This document shows positions 1 to 8,768 of a DNA stretch of 64,000 nucleotides, in pieces; the first letter of the stretch is position 1, and each line of letters opens with the position of its first letter. Source of the DNA: Pseudomonas arsenicoxydans. GTDB taxonomy: Bacteria > Pseudomonadota > Gammaproteobacteria > Pseudomonadales > Pseudomonadaceae. The translations under genes and the position numbers were made by a program. The stretch spans positions 62,001 to 126,000 of the forward strand of contig NZ_RCZE01000008.1 of NCBI RefSeq assembly GCF_006438915.1, in the 5' to 3' direction. The notes below the pieces were generated by a model, which worked only from the letters and a program-made list of their open reading frames with translations, ran no database searches and was not told where the DNA came from.

Positions 1-1998
1 GCGCTGACGCAGGCGCAGGAACAGTTCGGCCATGATCCGGATGTCGGTTTGCGCTTCACCCGGCCCGTCCGCGCCTTTCCAGTGCCATTGCAGCCAGCGG
101 CTGCTGTTGACCAGCGAGCCGTCTTCCTCGGCAAAACAGGTGGTGGGCAAGCGAATCACTTCGGTCTGGATGTCGGTACTTTTCACATCGTTGTACGGCC
201 CGACATTGCGCCAGAACTCCGAGGTCTCAGTGGACAGCGGATCCATCACCACCAGCCATTTCAACTTGGCCAGCGCCGCCATCACCCGGTTTTTGTCGGG
301 CAACGCCGCGATAGGGTTGAAGCCCTGGCACATATAGCCATTGACCTTGCCCTGACCCATCAGGTCGAACATCTTAAGAATGTCGTAGTTGGGAATGTCC
401 AGTTTCGGCAGATAGTCGTACGCCCAATTGTTCTCGGCCGTGGCGTTGCCGCCGTACCAGGCTTTCATCAGGCTGACGTGGAATTTGCTGTAGTTCTGCC
501 AGTAGGACAATTGCCCCGGACGCAAAGGTTTTTGCGTGCGTTTGGTGATGTAGCCGGCGTACTCCTGCTCGGCATCGCTCGGCAAGGTGAGGTAACCCGG
601 CAGCGAGTTGGACAGTAAACCGAGGTCGGTCAGGCCCTGAATGTTGGAGTGCCCGCGCAAGGCGTTCACGCCCCCGCCCGGCATGCCGACATTGCCCAGC
701 AGCAATTGCACCATCGCCGCGCTGCGGATGATCTGCGAGCCGATCGAGTGCTGGGTCCAGCCCAACGCATACAGGATGGTCATGGTCTTGCCCGGCACCG
801 AGCACGTGGCGATCTCATCCCATATTTTTTGCATGGCGTCGACCGGCATTCCGCAAATCTGGCTCGCCAGGTCGATGTTGTAGCGGCTGTAATGCTGCTT
901 CATCAATTGATAGACGCAGCGCGGGTCTTGCAGGGTCGGGTCGACCTTGGCAAAACCGTCCTCACCGAGTTCATAGCCCCAGCCGGATTTATCGGTGTAG
1001 CTGCGCTTGGCAGCGTCATAGCCGCTGAAAATACCGTCTTCGAAGCCATAGCCGGCTTTGACGATGAACGACACGTCGGTGTAGTTGCGCACGTATTCGT
1101 GCTGGATCTTGTCCTCGGTCAGCAGGTAATTGATCAGCCCGCCCATGAAGGCGATGTCGGTGCCGGTGCGAATCGGCGCGTAATAGTCGGCCACCGAGGC
1201 CGTGCGGGTAAATCGCGGGTCGACCACGATCAGCCGCGCCTTGTTGTGCGACTTGGCTTCCGTCACCCATTTGAAACCGCACGGGTGCGCTTCTGCTGCG
1301 TTGCCGCCCATCACCAGAACCAGATTCGCATTGGCAATATCGGTCCAGTGATTGGTCATGGCGCCACGGCCGTACGTCGGGGCAAGACTTGCCACCGTCG
1401 GGCCGTGTCAGACACGCGCCTGGTTATCAAACCCCAGCATGCCGAGACTGCGAATGACCTTGTGGGTGATGTAACCCGCTTCGTTGGACGAGGCCGACGC
1501 AGCGAGAAAACCGGTGGTCAGCCAGCGGTTCACCGTTTGGCCTTGCGCGTTCTTCTCAATGAAGTTGGCGTCGCGGTCGGCCTTCATCAGGTCGGCGACG
1601 CGGTCCAGCGCTTCATCCCAGGAGATGCGCGTCCATTCGCTGCTGCCGGGCTTGCGCACCTGCGGGTAGTGCAGGCGACCGGGGCTGTGAATGAAATCCA
1701 GCAGGCCCGCGCCTTTGGGGCACAGGGTGCCACGGTTGACCGGGTGGTCAGCGTCACCTTCGATGTGGATGATGTTTTGCGCGACATTCTTGGCTGTATC
1801 GCCCTGGCTGTACATGATCAAGCCGCAACCGACCGAGCAATACGGACAGGTGTTGCGAGTCTCATGAGTGGCGGCAAGCTTGAAGTGGCGCACCTGCTCG
1901 GCGAGGGCCAGCGTGGGGGCCATGCCCAACGCGCCCAGGCTCGAGCCTGCAAGGCCGATACCAGCAACCTTGAAGAACTGACGACGGCTGAGGTCCAT
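1..1998 (-). CDS. fdnG: Formate dehydrogenase (FdnG/FdoG type) alpha subunit, selenocysteine-containing, 3' end outside window
   Basis: Catalytic molybdenum subunit of a respiratory formate dehydrogenase, which oxidises formate on the periplasmic side and feeds electrons to the quinone pool. It opens with a twin-arginine signal (SRRQFFK, residues 4-10). A [4Fe-4S] motif follows (C51, C54, C58, C93). The frame meets TGA at 1410-1408, right after FDNQARV, and continues in the same frame with HGPTVASLAPT and on through the molybdopterin domain to the window edge. Enteric FdnG has selenocysteine at the same place; here it is residue 197. About 666 of an expected ~1015 residues are visible. Start is ATG 1998 with AGGAG at 2005-2009. 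The beta and gamma subunit genes would lie beyond position 1. A standard gene caller will wrongly stop this gene at 1408. Confidence 0.95.
1365..1410 (-). promoter_or_regulatory. Bacterial SECIS element after the in-frame UGA of fdnG
   Basis: On the minus strand the UGA (1410-1408) is followed at once by CACGGCC (1407-1401), which pairs with GGCCGUG (1371-1365). Inside is a small helix, GG-U-GGCAA closing a GUC loop with UUGCC-CC. It has an unpaired U in the 5' arm and GU in the apical loop. These are the features SelB recognises in the enteric fdhF and fdnG hairpins. The element also codes for protein, as bacterial SECIS elements do. Confidence 0.9.
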
Positions 1999-2060
1999 CG
2001 TGCACTCCTGATCAGGTGGAAATCCGGGGCTTTGCCGGACTTTTCAATCAATCACGGTGA

Positions 2061-2077
2061 CGGCAGCCGGGCTGCCG
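2061..2077. other. Short perfect hairpin upstream of fdnG
   Basis: CGGCAGC and GCTGCCG flank a 3-base loop, about 65 bases upstream of the fdnG start. It could be a leader hairpin or an operator. Nothing else in the sequence assigns a function. Confidence 0.3.
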
Positions 2078-2149
2078 ACACTTCAAACTCTAGTCAATGC
2101 AGGCATGCCCGGTGTGAAAACCGACCGTCGGGCACGCCCATACACTCAA

Positions 2150-2278
2150 CCTGTGGGAGCGAGCCATGTGGCGAGGGGGCTTGCCCCCGTTGGGTCGCGA
2201 AGCGGCCCCAGAATCTCTACGACTGCTTCGCAGCCGAACGGGGGCAAGCCCCCTCACCACATAGCTCGCTCCCACAGG
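2150..2278. repeat. REPIN (inverted pair of REP elements) between fdnG and the PLP enzyme gene
   Basis: The outer arm CCTGTGGGAGCGAGC near 2150 recurs inverted as GCTCGCTCCCACAGG ending at 2278. Each arm carries its own REP palindrome (GGGGGCTTGCCCCC and its complement). This is the two-REP hairpin typical of fluorescent Pseudomonas intergenic regions. With the hairpin at 2061-2077 it accounts for most of the 332-base gap at 1999-2330. Confidence 0.85.
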
Positions 2279-2330
2279 GTCTGGGCGATATCATGGTCGC
2301 CATTCCAATCCTGCTTTCACGAGACCGCGC

Positions 2331-3485
2331 ATGACTTTCGATTTTGATCAGGTGTTCGACCGCCATAACACCGGTAGCACCAAATGGAGCCGCTACCCGG
2401 CCGACGTGCTGCCGATGTGGGTGGCCGACATGGATTTTGCCGCGCCGCCGATGATCATCCGGGCCCTGCGAAAACGCCTCGAACACCCGATGGTCGGCTA
2501 CAGCGTGGCCCCGGATGACCTGCGCGATGCCATCGTCGCCGACCTCTGGAACAAATACGCCTGGCGCGTCCAGCCACAAGAGCTGATCTTCCTGCCGGGG
2601 GTTGAATCGGGTTTCAACATGGCCCTGAAAGCGCTGGTGCAGCGGCCACAGAACGTCGTGGTGCAAGTGCCCAACTATCCGCCGCTGCGTCATGCACCGG
2701 GGCATTGGGGCCTGAACAAGGTCGAACTGAATTTCGATGAGCAGGCCGACGGCACCTACACCACGCCGCTCGCCACCCTCAGCCAGTCGCTGCAAGGTGG
2801 CGGCGCGTTGCTGCTGAGCAATCCGCACAACCCGCTGGGCAAAGCCTTCCCGCGCGAAGAACTGCAAGCGATTGCCGACATCTGCCTGGAACAGGGTGCC
2901 TGGATCATCTCGGACGAAATTCACGCCGAGCTGTGTTTCGACGGGCGCAAGCATGTGCCGATGGCGACCCTGAGCCCGGACATAGCCCGGCGCACGATCA
3001 CCCTGATGTCGGCGAGCAAGGCCTACAACATCGCCGGCCTGAAAACCTCGTTCATGATCATTCAGGACCGCGCCCTGCGCGAGAAGGTCAACCACGCCCG
3101 TTGCGGCATGGTCGACAGCGTCAACCCGCTGGGCCTGGAAGCGACTCGCGTCGCCTACAGCGAAGCCGGTCCATGGCTGGCGGAGCTGAGCGCGTACCTG
3201 CAAAGCAACCGCGATTACCTGGTCGACGCCGTTCGCACCCGCCTGCCGGGCGTCACCATGAACGTGCCGCAAAGCACTTACCTGGCTTGGCTCGATTGCT
3301 CGGCGCTGGGATTGGACAACCCGCAGCAGTTCTTCCTCGAGGAAGCCAAGGTCGGTTTGAGCCCAGGCCTGGATTTCGGCGATGACGCCGGGCAATTCGT
3401 GCGCCTGAACTTCGGCTGCCCACGGGCGTTGCTGGAAGAAGGTATTGCGCGAATGGAGCGCAGCTTGCGTAATCGCAAGGCCTGA
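2331..3485 (+). CDS. MalY/PatB-family PLP-dependent aminotransferase / cystathionine beta-lyase-like enzyme
   Basis: A fold-type I PLP enzyme of 384 residues, full length for the MalY/PatB group. These enzymes cleave C-S bonds (cystathionine, cysteine) or transaminate. Visible family marks are the N-terminal W-VADMDF segment (residues 30-36), NPHNPLG at 164-170 with the cofactor-contacting Asn167, SDEIHAEL at 184-191 with the pyridine-binding Asp185, and SASKAYNIAG with the Schiff-base Lys230. The start is ATG 2331 with only a weak purine-rich upstream. The gene stands alone, flanked on both sides by REPINs. Substrate cannot be set from sequence: beta-lyase is the family's usual activity and an aminotransferase role is the alternative. 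Confidence 0.85.
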   Translation: MTFDFDQVFDRHNTGSTKWSRYPADVLPMWVADMDFAAPPMIIRALRKRLEHPMVGYSVAPDDLRDAIVADLWNKYAWRVQPQELIFLPGVESGFNMALKALVQRPQNVVVQVPNYPPLRHAPGHWGLNKVELNFDEQADGTYTTPLATLSQSLQGGGALLLSNPHNPLGKAFPREELQAIADICLEQGAWIISDEIHAELCFDGRKHVPMATLSPDIARRTITLMSASKAYNIAGLKTSFMIIQDRALREKVNHARCGMVDSVNPLGLEATRVAYSEAGPWLAELSAYLQSNRDYLVDAVRTRLPGVTMNVPQSTYLAWLDCSALGLDNPQQFFLEEAKVGLSPGLDFGDDAGQFVRLNFGCPRALLEEGIARMERSLRNRKA

Positions 3486-3502
3486 TTCTCTCTCAGTAAC
3501 AA

Positions 3503-3616
3503 CACAAATCCCCTGTGGGAGCGGGCTTGCTCGCGAATGCGGTTTTCCTGTCACCATTGATGTTGACTGATATACCGCATTCGCTAGCAAGCCCGCTCCC
3601 ACATTGGGATTTGTGG
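3503..3616. repeat. REPIN downstream of the MalY/PatB-like gene
   Basis: CACAAATCCC at 3503 pairs with GGGATTTGTG ending at 3616. Inside are two inverted REP units (GTGGGAGCGGGCTTGCTCGCGA type) around a ~35-base spacer. The transcript would form a long hairpin that may protect or end the upstream mRNA. Confidence 0.85.
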
Positions 3617-3713
3617 GAAATTTGGATTATCGGCACCTGAAATCCAACCGAACTCAAGCCAAAACCCCAGGGTCAACCCTTTGACCCGATTGCCTTGAAC
3701 CCGGAGATTGAAG

Positions 3714-4571
3714 ATGACTGACTATCCAAAGCCACCCTTCCCCAAACAACCCCAAGCCGTCCCCGGTTCACAGCGCAACATGCACCCGGTCCCCGACTGT
3801 GGAGAGCAGTCCTATAAAGGCTCGGGCCGGCTGCAGGGCAAGATCGCCCTGATCACTGGCGCCGACAGCGGCATCGGCCGTGCGGTGGCCATTGCCTTCG
3901 CCCGTGAAGGCGCGGATGTCGCCATTGCCTATCTGAATGAACACGAAGACGCGCTGGAAACCGCCCGTTGGGTCGAAGACGCCGGACGTCAAACCCTGCT
4001 GCTACCCGGCGATATCGCGCACAAAGCCCAGTGTCAGACCTTGGTCGACAAGACCGTCGAGCGCTTCGGGCGCATCGATATTCTGGTCAACAACGCCGCG
4101 TTTCAGATGAGCCACGACACCATCGAGGACATCACCGACGAAGAATGGGTGATGACCTTCGACGTAAACATCACCGCCATGTTCAGGATCTGCAAGGCAG
4201 CGCTGAAGCACATGAAGGCCGGCAGTTCGATCATCAACACCAGTTCGGTGAACTCGGACCTGCCCAAGCCGACCCTCCTCGCTTACGCCACCACCAAGGG
4301 CGCGATTGCCAACTTCACTGGCGGACTGGCGCAGATGCTCGGGCCCAGGAACATCCGGGTGAACAGCGTGGCACCGGGGCCGATCTGGACACCGTTGATC
4401 GTCTCGACCATGCCCGATGACGAAGTGCAGAACTTTGGTTCAGAGACACCACTGGGGCGGCCAGGGCAACCGGTGGAAGTGGCGCCGATTTATGTGTTGC
4501 TGGCATCGGACGAGGCCAGTTACATCACTGGACAACGCTATGGCATCACGGGCGGCAAGCCGATCCTGTGA
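3714..4571 (+). CDS. SDR-family oxidoreductase (general stress protein 39-like)
   Basis: NAD(P)-dependent short-chain dehydrogenase of 285 residues with the extended proline-rich N-terminus seen in Bacillus GSP39/YhdF and enterobacterial YghA-type proteins. The Rossmann motif is TGADSGIGRA, followed by the family NNAA motif. The active site consists of the serine in INTSS and Tyr/Lys in YATTKG, and the PG motif APGPIWTP follows. The start is ATG 3714, with GGAG at 3703-3706 seven bases upstream; an in-frame TTG at 3708 is less likely. The natural substrate of the family is not settled. In Pseudomonas these genes often sit with stress-response genes, which is an inference for function here. 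Confidence 0.88.
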   Translation: MTDYPKPPFPKQPQAVPGSQRNMHPVPDCGEQSYKGSGRLQGKIALITGADSGIGRAVAIAFAREGADVAIAYLNEHEDALETARWVEDAGRQTLLLPGDIAHKAQCQTLVDKTVERFGRIDILVNNAAFQMSHDTIEDITDEEWVMTFDVNITAMFRICKAALKHMKAGSSIINTSSVNSDLPKPTLLAYATTKGAIANFTGGLAQMLGPRNIRVNSVAPGPIWTPLIVSTMPDDEVQNFGSETPLGRPGQPVEVAPIYVLLASDEASYITGQRYGITGGKPIL

Positions 4572-4576
4572 ACCCT

Positions 4577-4601
4577 GACCTGTAGCAGCTGCTACAGGGT
4601 C
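4577..4601. terminator. Hairpin after the SDR gene
   Basis: GACC-TGTAGCAGCTGCTACA-GGGTC is a near-perfect palindrome just after the SDR stop. It has no T-tract, so it may be a small Pseudomonas palindromic repeat acting as a weak terminator. Confidence 0.45.
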
Positions 4602-4617
4602 AAAAGAACTGTGGGCC

Positions 4618-4713
4618 GTGGGCTTACTGGTTTTGGTGACTATTCTGGTGGAAATGATTCTGGTGTGGTTCAACCTGCTGTCGCCTGAATACCTGCGCGC
4701 AACGGTTGGTTGA
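4618..4713 (+). other. Possible 31-residue hydrophobic peptide or remnant of a membrane protein
   Basis: A GTG-initiated frame encodes a peptide starting VGLLVLVTILVEMILVWF and ending YLRATVG-stop. It has one strongly hydrophobic stretch long enough to span a membrane. There is no clear ribosome binding site and the reading frame stays open upstream, so it could be the tail of a decayed gene. No family recognised. Confidence 0.2.
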
Positions 4714-4758
4714 TTGCATCAGCCCCGGCATCTCACCTCCTGCCCTGCGAGTTAAGAC

Positions 4759-6102
4759 ATGAGCTTCATTCTATGGGTGGCGGTGCTGGGTGCCGTGCTG
4801 CTGACATTGGCGCTGACTTCGTCGTACCTGCGCTGGATGCCGGTGACCACATCGGCGGTGTGCCTGGTGTTGGGTGTGGCCATCGGGCCGGGCGCACTGG
4901 GTTTGTTGAAGCTCAACACCAATGACGCCGCTGACTGGATGGAGCACCTGACGGAAGTCGCGGTGCTTTTCTCGTTATTTGTCTGCGGTCTGAAATTGCG
5001 CCTGCCGCTCAAGGACAAGACCTGGCGAATCGCTGTCGGGCTGGCCGGGCCGGTCATGGTCTTGACCATTGGCGGCGTGTGTTTGCTTTTGCACTACGGC
5101 TTCGGCGTCTCGTGGGGCGCCTCCGTCCTGATCGGCTCGATTCTGGCGCCGACCGACCCGGTGTTGGCTGCCCTCGTACAGGTCAACGACGCGCGGGATG
5201 ATGACCGTGTTCGCTTTGGCCTGTCGGGCGAGGCCGGGCTCAACGATGGCATCGCGTTTCCGTTCGTGATCCTTGGATTATTGTTGTTGCAACACGACGG
5301 CGATCCCGGTTGGCTGGGCCACTGGGCGCTTAAAAGTCTGCTATGGGCCGTCCCCGCCGCTTTGCTCACGGGTTACTGGATGGGGCGCGGCATCGGGCGC
5401 GTGACGTTGGCGCTGCGCATCCAGAATGATGACAGCACGCTGTCCCCGAATGATTACCTCGCCCTTGCCTTGATCGCCCTGGCCTATGTCGGGGCCGAAG
5501 CTATTCATGCCTATGGTTTTCTCTCGGTGTTCGCCGCGGGCCTCGGCTTGCGTCAGGCCGAGGTCAGTACCACGGGCGAGTCGCAGGAGCCCGCCGAGCA
5601 TCTGGTCCAGCCCGTTGTGGGTCATCAGAATGTCGAGCCGCAACACGCCATGCGTGGCAACACCGACCATCTGGAGGATGGTCAGGTGGCGGCAGGCATC
5701 ATGATGAGTGACATGCTCGCCTTTGGCGGTCTCGTAGAGCGGGCCATGGAAGTGTTTCTGGTGACGCTGTTGGGCGTGGTGCTGATTGCCCATTGGGATT
5801 GGCGTGCCCTGCCCATCGGCGGTGTGCTGTTTTGCCTGATCCGGCCGCTGAGCGTCGCGGCCATGCCTTGGGGCCGTTTGCTTGATTGGCATCAGCGAGC
5901 ATTGATCGGCTGGTTCGGCATTCGCGGCATCGGCAGTCTTTATTACTTGTTTTATGCGTTGAATCACGGGCTCGGACAGTCGGTCGCATCGCTGTGTACC
6001 GACCTGACCTTGTCGGTGGTGGCGTTGAGTATCCTGATTCACGGGATCACGACCCAGCCCACCCTCGCTCGTTACGAACGTCTGAAAAATCAGGTTATCT
6101 GA
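4759..6102 (+). CDS. Cation:proton antiporter (NhaP/CPA1-type)
   Basis: Inner-membrane Na+ or K+/H+ exchanger of 447 residues with about a dozen hydrophobic segments. Family marks include GSILAPTDPVLAA (the APTDP segment), then FGLSGEAGLNDGIAFPF with the conserved acidic residues, and a late FGIRGIGSLYYL segment. Between the N- and C-terminal membrane halves is a hydrophilic stretch of roughly 50 residues (about 270-320). The start ATG 4759 follows a modest purine-rich sequence (GAGTTAAGAC). It likely works in pH and salt homeostasis. The transported ion is not readable from sequence. No partner gene is adjacent. Confidence 0.88.
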   Translation: MSFILWVAVLGAVLLTLALTSSYLRWMPVTTSAVCLVLGVAIGPGALGLLKLNTNDAADWMEHLTEVAVLFSLFVCGLKLRLPLKDKTWRIAVGLAGPVMVLTIGGVCLLLHYGFGVSWGASVLIGSILAPTDPVLAALVQVNDARDDDRVRFGLSGEAGLNDGIAFPFVILGLLLLQHDGDPGWLGHWALKSLLWAVPAALLTGYWMGRGIGRVTLALRIQNDDSTLSPNDYLALALIALAYVGAEAIHAYGFLSVFAAGLGLRQAEVSTTGESQEPAEHLVQPVVGHQNVEPQHAMRGNTDHLEDGQVAAGIMMSDMLAFGGLVERAMEVFLVTLLGVVLIAHWDWRALPIGGVLFCLIRPLSVAAMPWGRLLDWHQRALIGWFGIRGIGSLYYLFYALNHGLGQSVASLCTDLTLSVVALSILIHGITTQPTLARYERLKNQVI

Positions 6103-6290
6103 TTTGTTCTCTGCATTTGATCCGCGCACTTATCGAATTTTCGCCTGCAAAAAATTGAAATCCCTTTTTCTCCCGACAGTCACATCTTTAGTCCCGCGGT
6201 GTTTGTGTCGCGCGAGACCCGACAGGTTCGGTTCCACTGTGGCAACGACGCCTATTCAAAGGAACCCTGGAAAAGAAAAAGGTGCCGGTC

Positions 6291-6587
6291 ATGATCGAAT
6301 GTTCCTCCCCTGATGAAATCAAAGCCTGCCGGGCTTTCGCCCTGGAACGTAACCGTCAGATGTTCGAAGAGGCTCAGGACCTGAGTCGATGTGCGTTTGA
6401 AATGCTTGATGGCGGCGATCTGGACGTGGAGCTGTTTGATCGTTATCGCGCATTGCGCCGCAAAGCTGATTCGAAATTTCAGGAAGCGATTGAGCATCTG
6501 CGCTTGCTCAACGAAGATTTCCCGCCGATTCCTCTATCCGTCAGCAACTCTCATCAATTACGCCAGCAGCTTGAACATCGAGCCTGA
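6291..6587 (+). CDS. Small conserved-looking hypothetical protein
   Basis: A 98-residue soluble, acidic and probably helical protein with no signal peptide or membrane segment. The start ATG 6291 is preferred because AAAGG (6278-6282) lies about eight bases upstream; an in-frame GTG at 6282 would overlap that site. The gene is followed directly by a strong terminator, so it forms its own transcription unit with ~190 bases of upstream space. I do not recognise the family. Charged and Arg/Glu-rich helices (DRYRALRRKADSKFQEAIEHL) suggest a protein-protein interaction role, but this is only inference. Confidence 0.65.
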   Translation: MIECSSPDEIKACRAFALERNRQMFEEAQDLSRCAFEMLDGGDLDVELFDRYRALRRKADSKFQEAIEHLRLLNEDFPPIPLSVSNSHQLRQQLEHRA

Positions 6588-6595
6588 GCGTGAAA

Positions 6596-6624
6596 AGAAG
6601 CCCGGCAATTGCCGGGCTTCTTTT
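6596..6624. terminator. Bidirectional rho-independent terminator
   Basis: AAGAAGCCCGGCAATTGCCGGGCTTCTTTT: a GC-rich perfect stem with a T-tract on the plus strand and a matching A-tract for the minus strand. It sits between convergent genes (6291-6587 plus and 6634-7857 minus) and can serve both. Confidence 0.9.
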
Positions 6625-6633
6625 GACTGCGGC

Positions 6634-7857
6634 CTACATCACAGGCACTGCCTCTGTTTCAAGGTTTTCGGTCAGCGGTACATCACTGGAGCCCGGGGTC
6701 AGAATCACCTTGCGACATTGCTCCTGTTTCTTGTCGAAGAGCTTGTAGCCCTCGGCCGCCTGTTCCAGTGACATCCGATGGGTGATGATTGCGTCTGGTT
6801 GCAAACGTCCAGTTTCAATGTGTCCGAGCAATTCCGGCAAGTAGCGCTGCACGTGGGTCTGGCCCATCTTGAACGTCAGCCCCTTGTCGAAGGCGTCCCC
6901 GAACAGAAAGCCATGGATAAAACCCGAATACACCCCCGGAACGCTGACCACGCCACCGCGCCGAACCGCCGCAATGCACTGGCGTAGCGCCTTGCCGCTG
7001 CTGCCCTCGAGCTTCAGGGTGGCGAGCACCGTTTCTGTGGTGCTGCCCTTGGCTTCGAAACCCACCGCATCAATCACCGCATCCACCCCACGACTGCCTG
7101 CCGTTTGGCGAATGATCGTATCCGCCGGGTCATCATCGTCATCAAAATTGATCGGAATCACGCCATAGGTACGCTGCGCATACGCCAACCGGTAGTCATG
7201 GTGATCGACCATGAAAATCTGCTCGGCGCCGAGCATTCTGGCGCACGCCGCGCTCAACAACCCCACGGGGCCTGCGCCATAAATCGCGATGCTCGAACCT
7301 GGCCCGATACCGGCATTGAGCACGGCTTGCCATGCCGTGGGCAGAATGTCCGAGAGGAACAGCACCTTCTCGTCCGCCAACGTTCCCGGCACTTTGAATG
7401 GCCCGACGTTAGCTTTCGGCACCCTCACCAATTCAGCCTGACCACCAGGAATTCCGCCATATAAACGACTGAAGCCGAACAAAGCAGCCGCTGGAGGAAT
7501 CGCCTTTTTATTGATGATCGCGCCTCTGCCCGTGTTGGTGGTTTCGCAGCTGGCATACAACTCCATCTGGCAGAAGAAACAGTCACCGCAGGCGATCACG
7601 AAGGGAATCACTACCCTGTCGCCGCGCTGCACGGCCGTGACGGCTGATCCGGTTTCTTCGACAATGCCCATGAACTCATGGCCGAAAATATCGCCATGCT
7701 CCACGGTGGGAATCTTGCCGCGATACAGGTGCAGATCCGATCCGCAAATGGCCGTAGCGGTCACCCGTAAGATCATGTCGTCAGCGGCTTCGATGATGGG
7801 ATCTGCGACGGTGTCTACCCTGACGTCGTGGGCACCGTGGTAAGTCATTGCTCGCAT
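6634..7857 (-). CDS. Zinc-dependent alcohol dehydrogenase (formaldehyde dehydrogenase/threonine dehydrogenase-like MDR)
   Basis: Medium-chain dehydrogenase of 407 residues. The catalytic zinc site shows as ICGSDLHLYRG (Cys38) and GHEFMG (His60-Glu61). A structural zinc lobe follows (CGDCFFC with a further Cys in YASC). The Rossmann motif is AIYGAGPVGLLSA. Length and the GILPTAWQAV-like central region match the glutathione-independent formaldehyde dehydrogenase/sorbitol dehydrogenase-like group widespread in Pseudomonas. A run of five aspartates (FDDDDDPAD) lies after the Rossmann fold. It is divergent from the hemerythrin gene across a 344-base region carrying repeated TGCATGAG sites, which may control both. 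Substrate is unknown; small aldehydes or alcohols are the family norm. Confidence 0.85.
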   Translation of the reverse strand: MRAMTYHGAHDVRVDTVADPIIEAADDMILRVTATAICGSDLHLYRGKIPTVEHGDIFGHEFMGIVEETGSAVTAVQRGDRVVIPFVIACGDCFFCQMELYASCETTNTGRGAIINKKAIPPAAALFGFSRLYGGIPGGQAELVRVPKANVGPFKVPGTLADEKVLFLSDILPTAWQAVLNAGIGPGSSIAIYGAGPVGLLSAACARMLGAEQIFMVDHHDYRLAYAQRTYGVIPINFDDDDDPADTIIRQTAGSRGVDAVIDAVGFEAKGSTTETVLATLKLEGSSGKALRQCIAAVRRGGVVSVPGVYSGFIHGFLFGDAFDKGLTFKMGQTHVQRYLPELLGHIETGRLQPDAIITHRMSLEQAAEGYKLFDKKQEQCRKVILTPGSSDVPLTENLETEAVPVM

Positions 7858-7932
7858 GGCTACATCCTCGCGGGTGATTGAAAAGTCTCGGCTGTCTGTA
7901 TTAAGGGAGCCGGCTTTAGAGGCGAGTTCAGT

Positions 7933-8052
7933 TGCATGAGTGGCGAATCTGATCGACGGTAAAACGCTGTGATGTTCCGTTAGCAGGGTCGCTCATGTAG
8001 CACCGCGAACTGCATGAGACCAATGGCGCACTCATGCAGCCTGCATGAGTGC
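7933..8052. promoter_or_regulatory. Cluster of TGCATGAG sites including a perfect 25-base palindrome
   Basis: TGCATGAG occurs at 7933-7940, 8011-8018 and 8042-8049, and its complement CTCATGCA at 8031-8038. A near copy (CTCATGTA) lies at 7992-7999. The last pair forms a perfect 12+1+12 inverted repeat, GCACTCATGCAG-C-CTGCATGAGTGC (8028-8052). The cluster lies in the 344-base gap (7858-8201) between the divergent alcohol dehydrogenase and hemerythrin genes. The simplest reading is an operator array for an unidentified regulator. A structured leader RNA is the alternative. Confidence 0.5.
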
Positions 8053-8201
8053 AGATAGCCATCAAGCTATTTAACTATTTGATATTTATAGCGATGTAGC
8101 CCAGTAAAAAGTCGGCACGACTCCTGCTCTATCCGTTCAAGCGACTTTCGGCCACTGAGACCGTTCGCGCTCATCCCCGTGACAACTTGAGAGACTTGAC
8201 C

Positions 8202-8678
8202 ATGAACGCCATCGATCTGTTGAAAGCTGACCATGAACGTGTAAAAGGCATCCTGAGCCAACTGAGCGAATCCACTGAACGCGGCGTTAAGAAACGCACC
8301 GAGCTGCTGGCCAAGCTGGAAATGGAAATCAGCATTCATACGCGACTTGAGGAAGAAGTCCTGTACCCGGCTTTCAAAAAGGCCGGCGGCAAGGAGCAGG
8401 ACGTGATGTATTACGAAGCCAAGGAAGAGCACCGCACCGTGGACTCACTGGTGCTGCCCGACTTGAAGGTTACCGACCCGTCCACCCCGGAGTTTGCGGG
8501 CCGAGTCAAAGTGGTCAAGGAACTGCTGGAACACCACATCGAAGAGGAAGAAACCGAGATGTTCCCGCAAGCGAAAAAACTGCTGGGCAAGGAGATACTG
8601 GAAGAATTAGGTGCGCAGATGGAAACGCTGAAGGCGCAATACAAAAAAGAACTGAGCGACCGCAATCTCGCTGCTTGA
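8202..8678 (+). CDS. Hemerythrin HHE-domain protein
   Basis: A 158-residue cytoplasmic four-helix protein with a di-iron HHE fold. The metal-binding pattern is visible in order: LLKADHERVK, then IHTRLEEEVLYPAF, then KEEHRTVDSLV, then LLEHHIEEEETEMFP. Bacterial single-domain hemerythrins bind O2 or NO, or help iron and redox homeostasis. The start is ATG 8202, with GAGAG about eight bases upstream; an in-frame TTG at 8187 is not favoured. It is transcribed away from the alcohol dehydrogenase across a region rich in repeated sites and ends before a REP palindrome. The exact ligand cannot be read from sequence. Confidence 0.88.
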   Translation: MNAIDLLKADHERVKGILSQLSESTERGVKKRTELLAKLEMEISIHTRLEEEVLYPAFKKAGGKEQDVMYYEAKEEHRTVDSLVLPDLKVTDPSTPEFAGRVKVVKELLEHHIEEEETEMFPQAKKLLGKEILEELGAQMETLKAQYKKELSDRNLAA

Positions 8679-8705
8679 ATATTCACTTAACTCAACGCTG
8701 TAACT

Positions 8706-8755
8706 GTGGCGAGGGAGCTCGCTCCCGCTGGGTCGCGAAGCGGCCCCCTCGCCAC
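8706..8755. repeat. REP palindrome between convergent genes
   Basis: GTGGCGAGGG at 8706 pairs with CCCTCGCCAC ending 8755, around internal GAGCTCGCTC and GGTCGCGAAGCGGCC segments. It is a single REP-type unit sitting between the hemerythrin stop and the end of the PAS kinase gene, so it may also end transcription. Confidence 0.75.
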
Positions 8756-8768
8756 AAGTTACCCTTTG

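Noticed and set aside
649..2334. A 561-codon plus-strand open frame opposite fdnG
   Set aside because: It lies antisense to the clear formate dehydrogenase coding sequence, has a His/Arg/Val-rich composition typical of a shadow frame, and lacks any recognisable domain.
2217..3602. A 461-codon minus-strand frame opposite the MalY/PatB-like gene
   Set aside because: Antisense to a full-length enzyme with all motifs, and composition typical of a GC-rich shadow.
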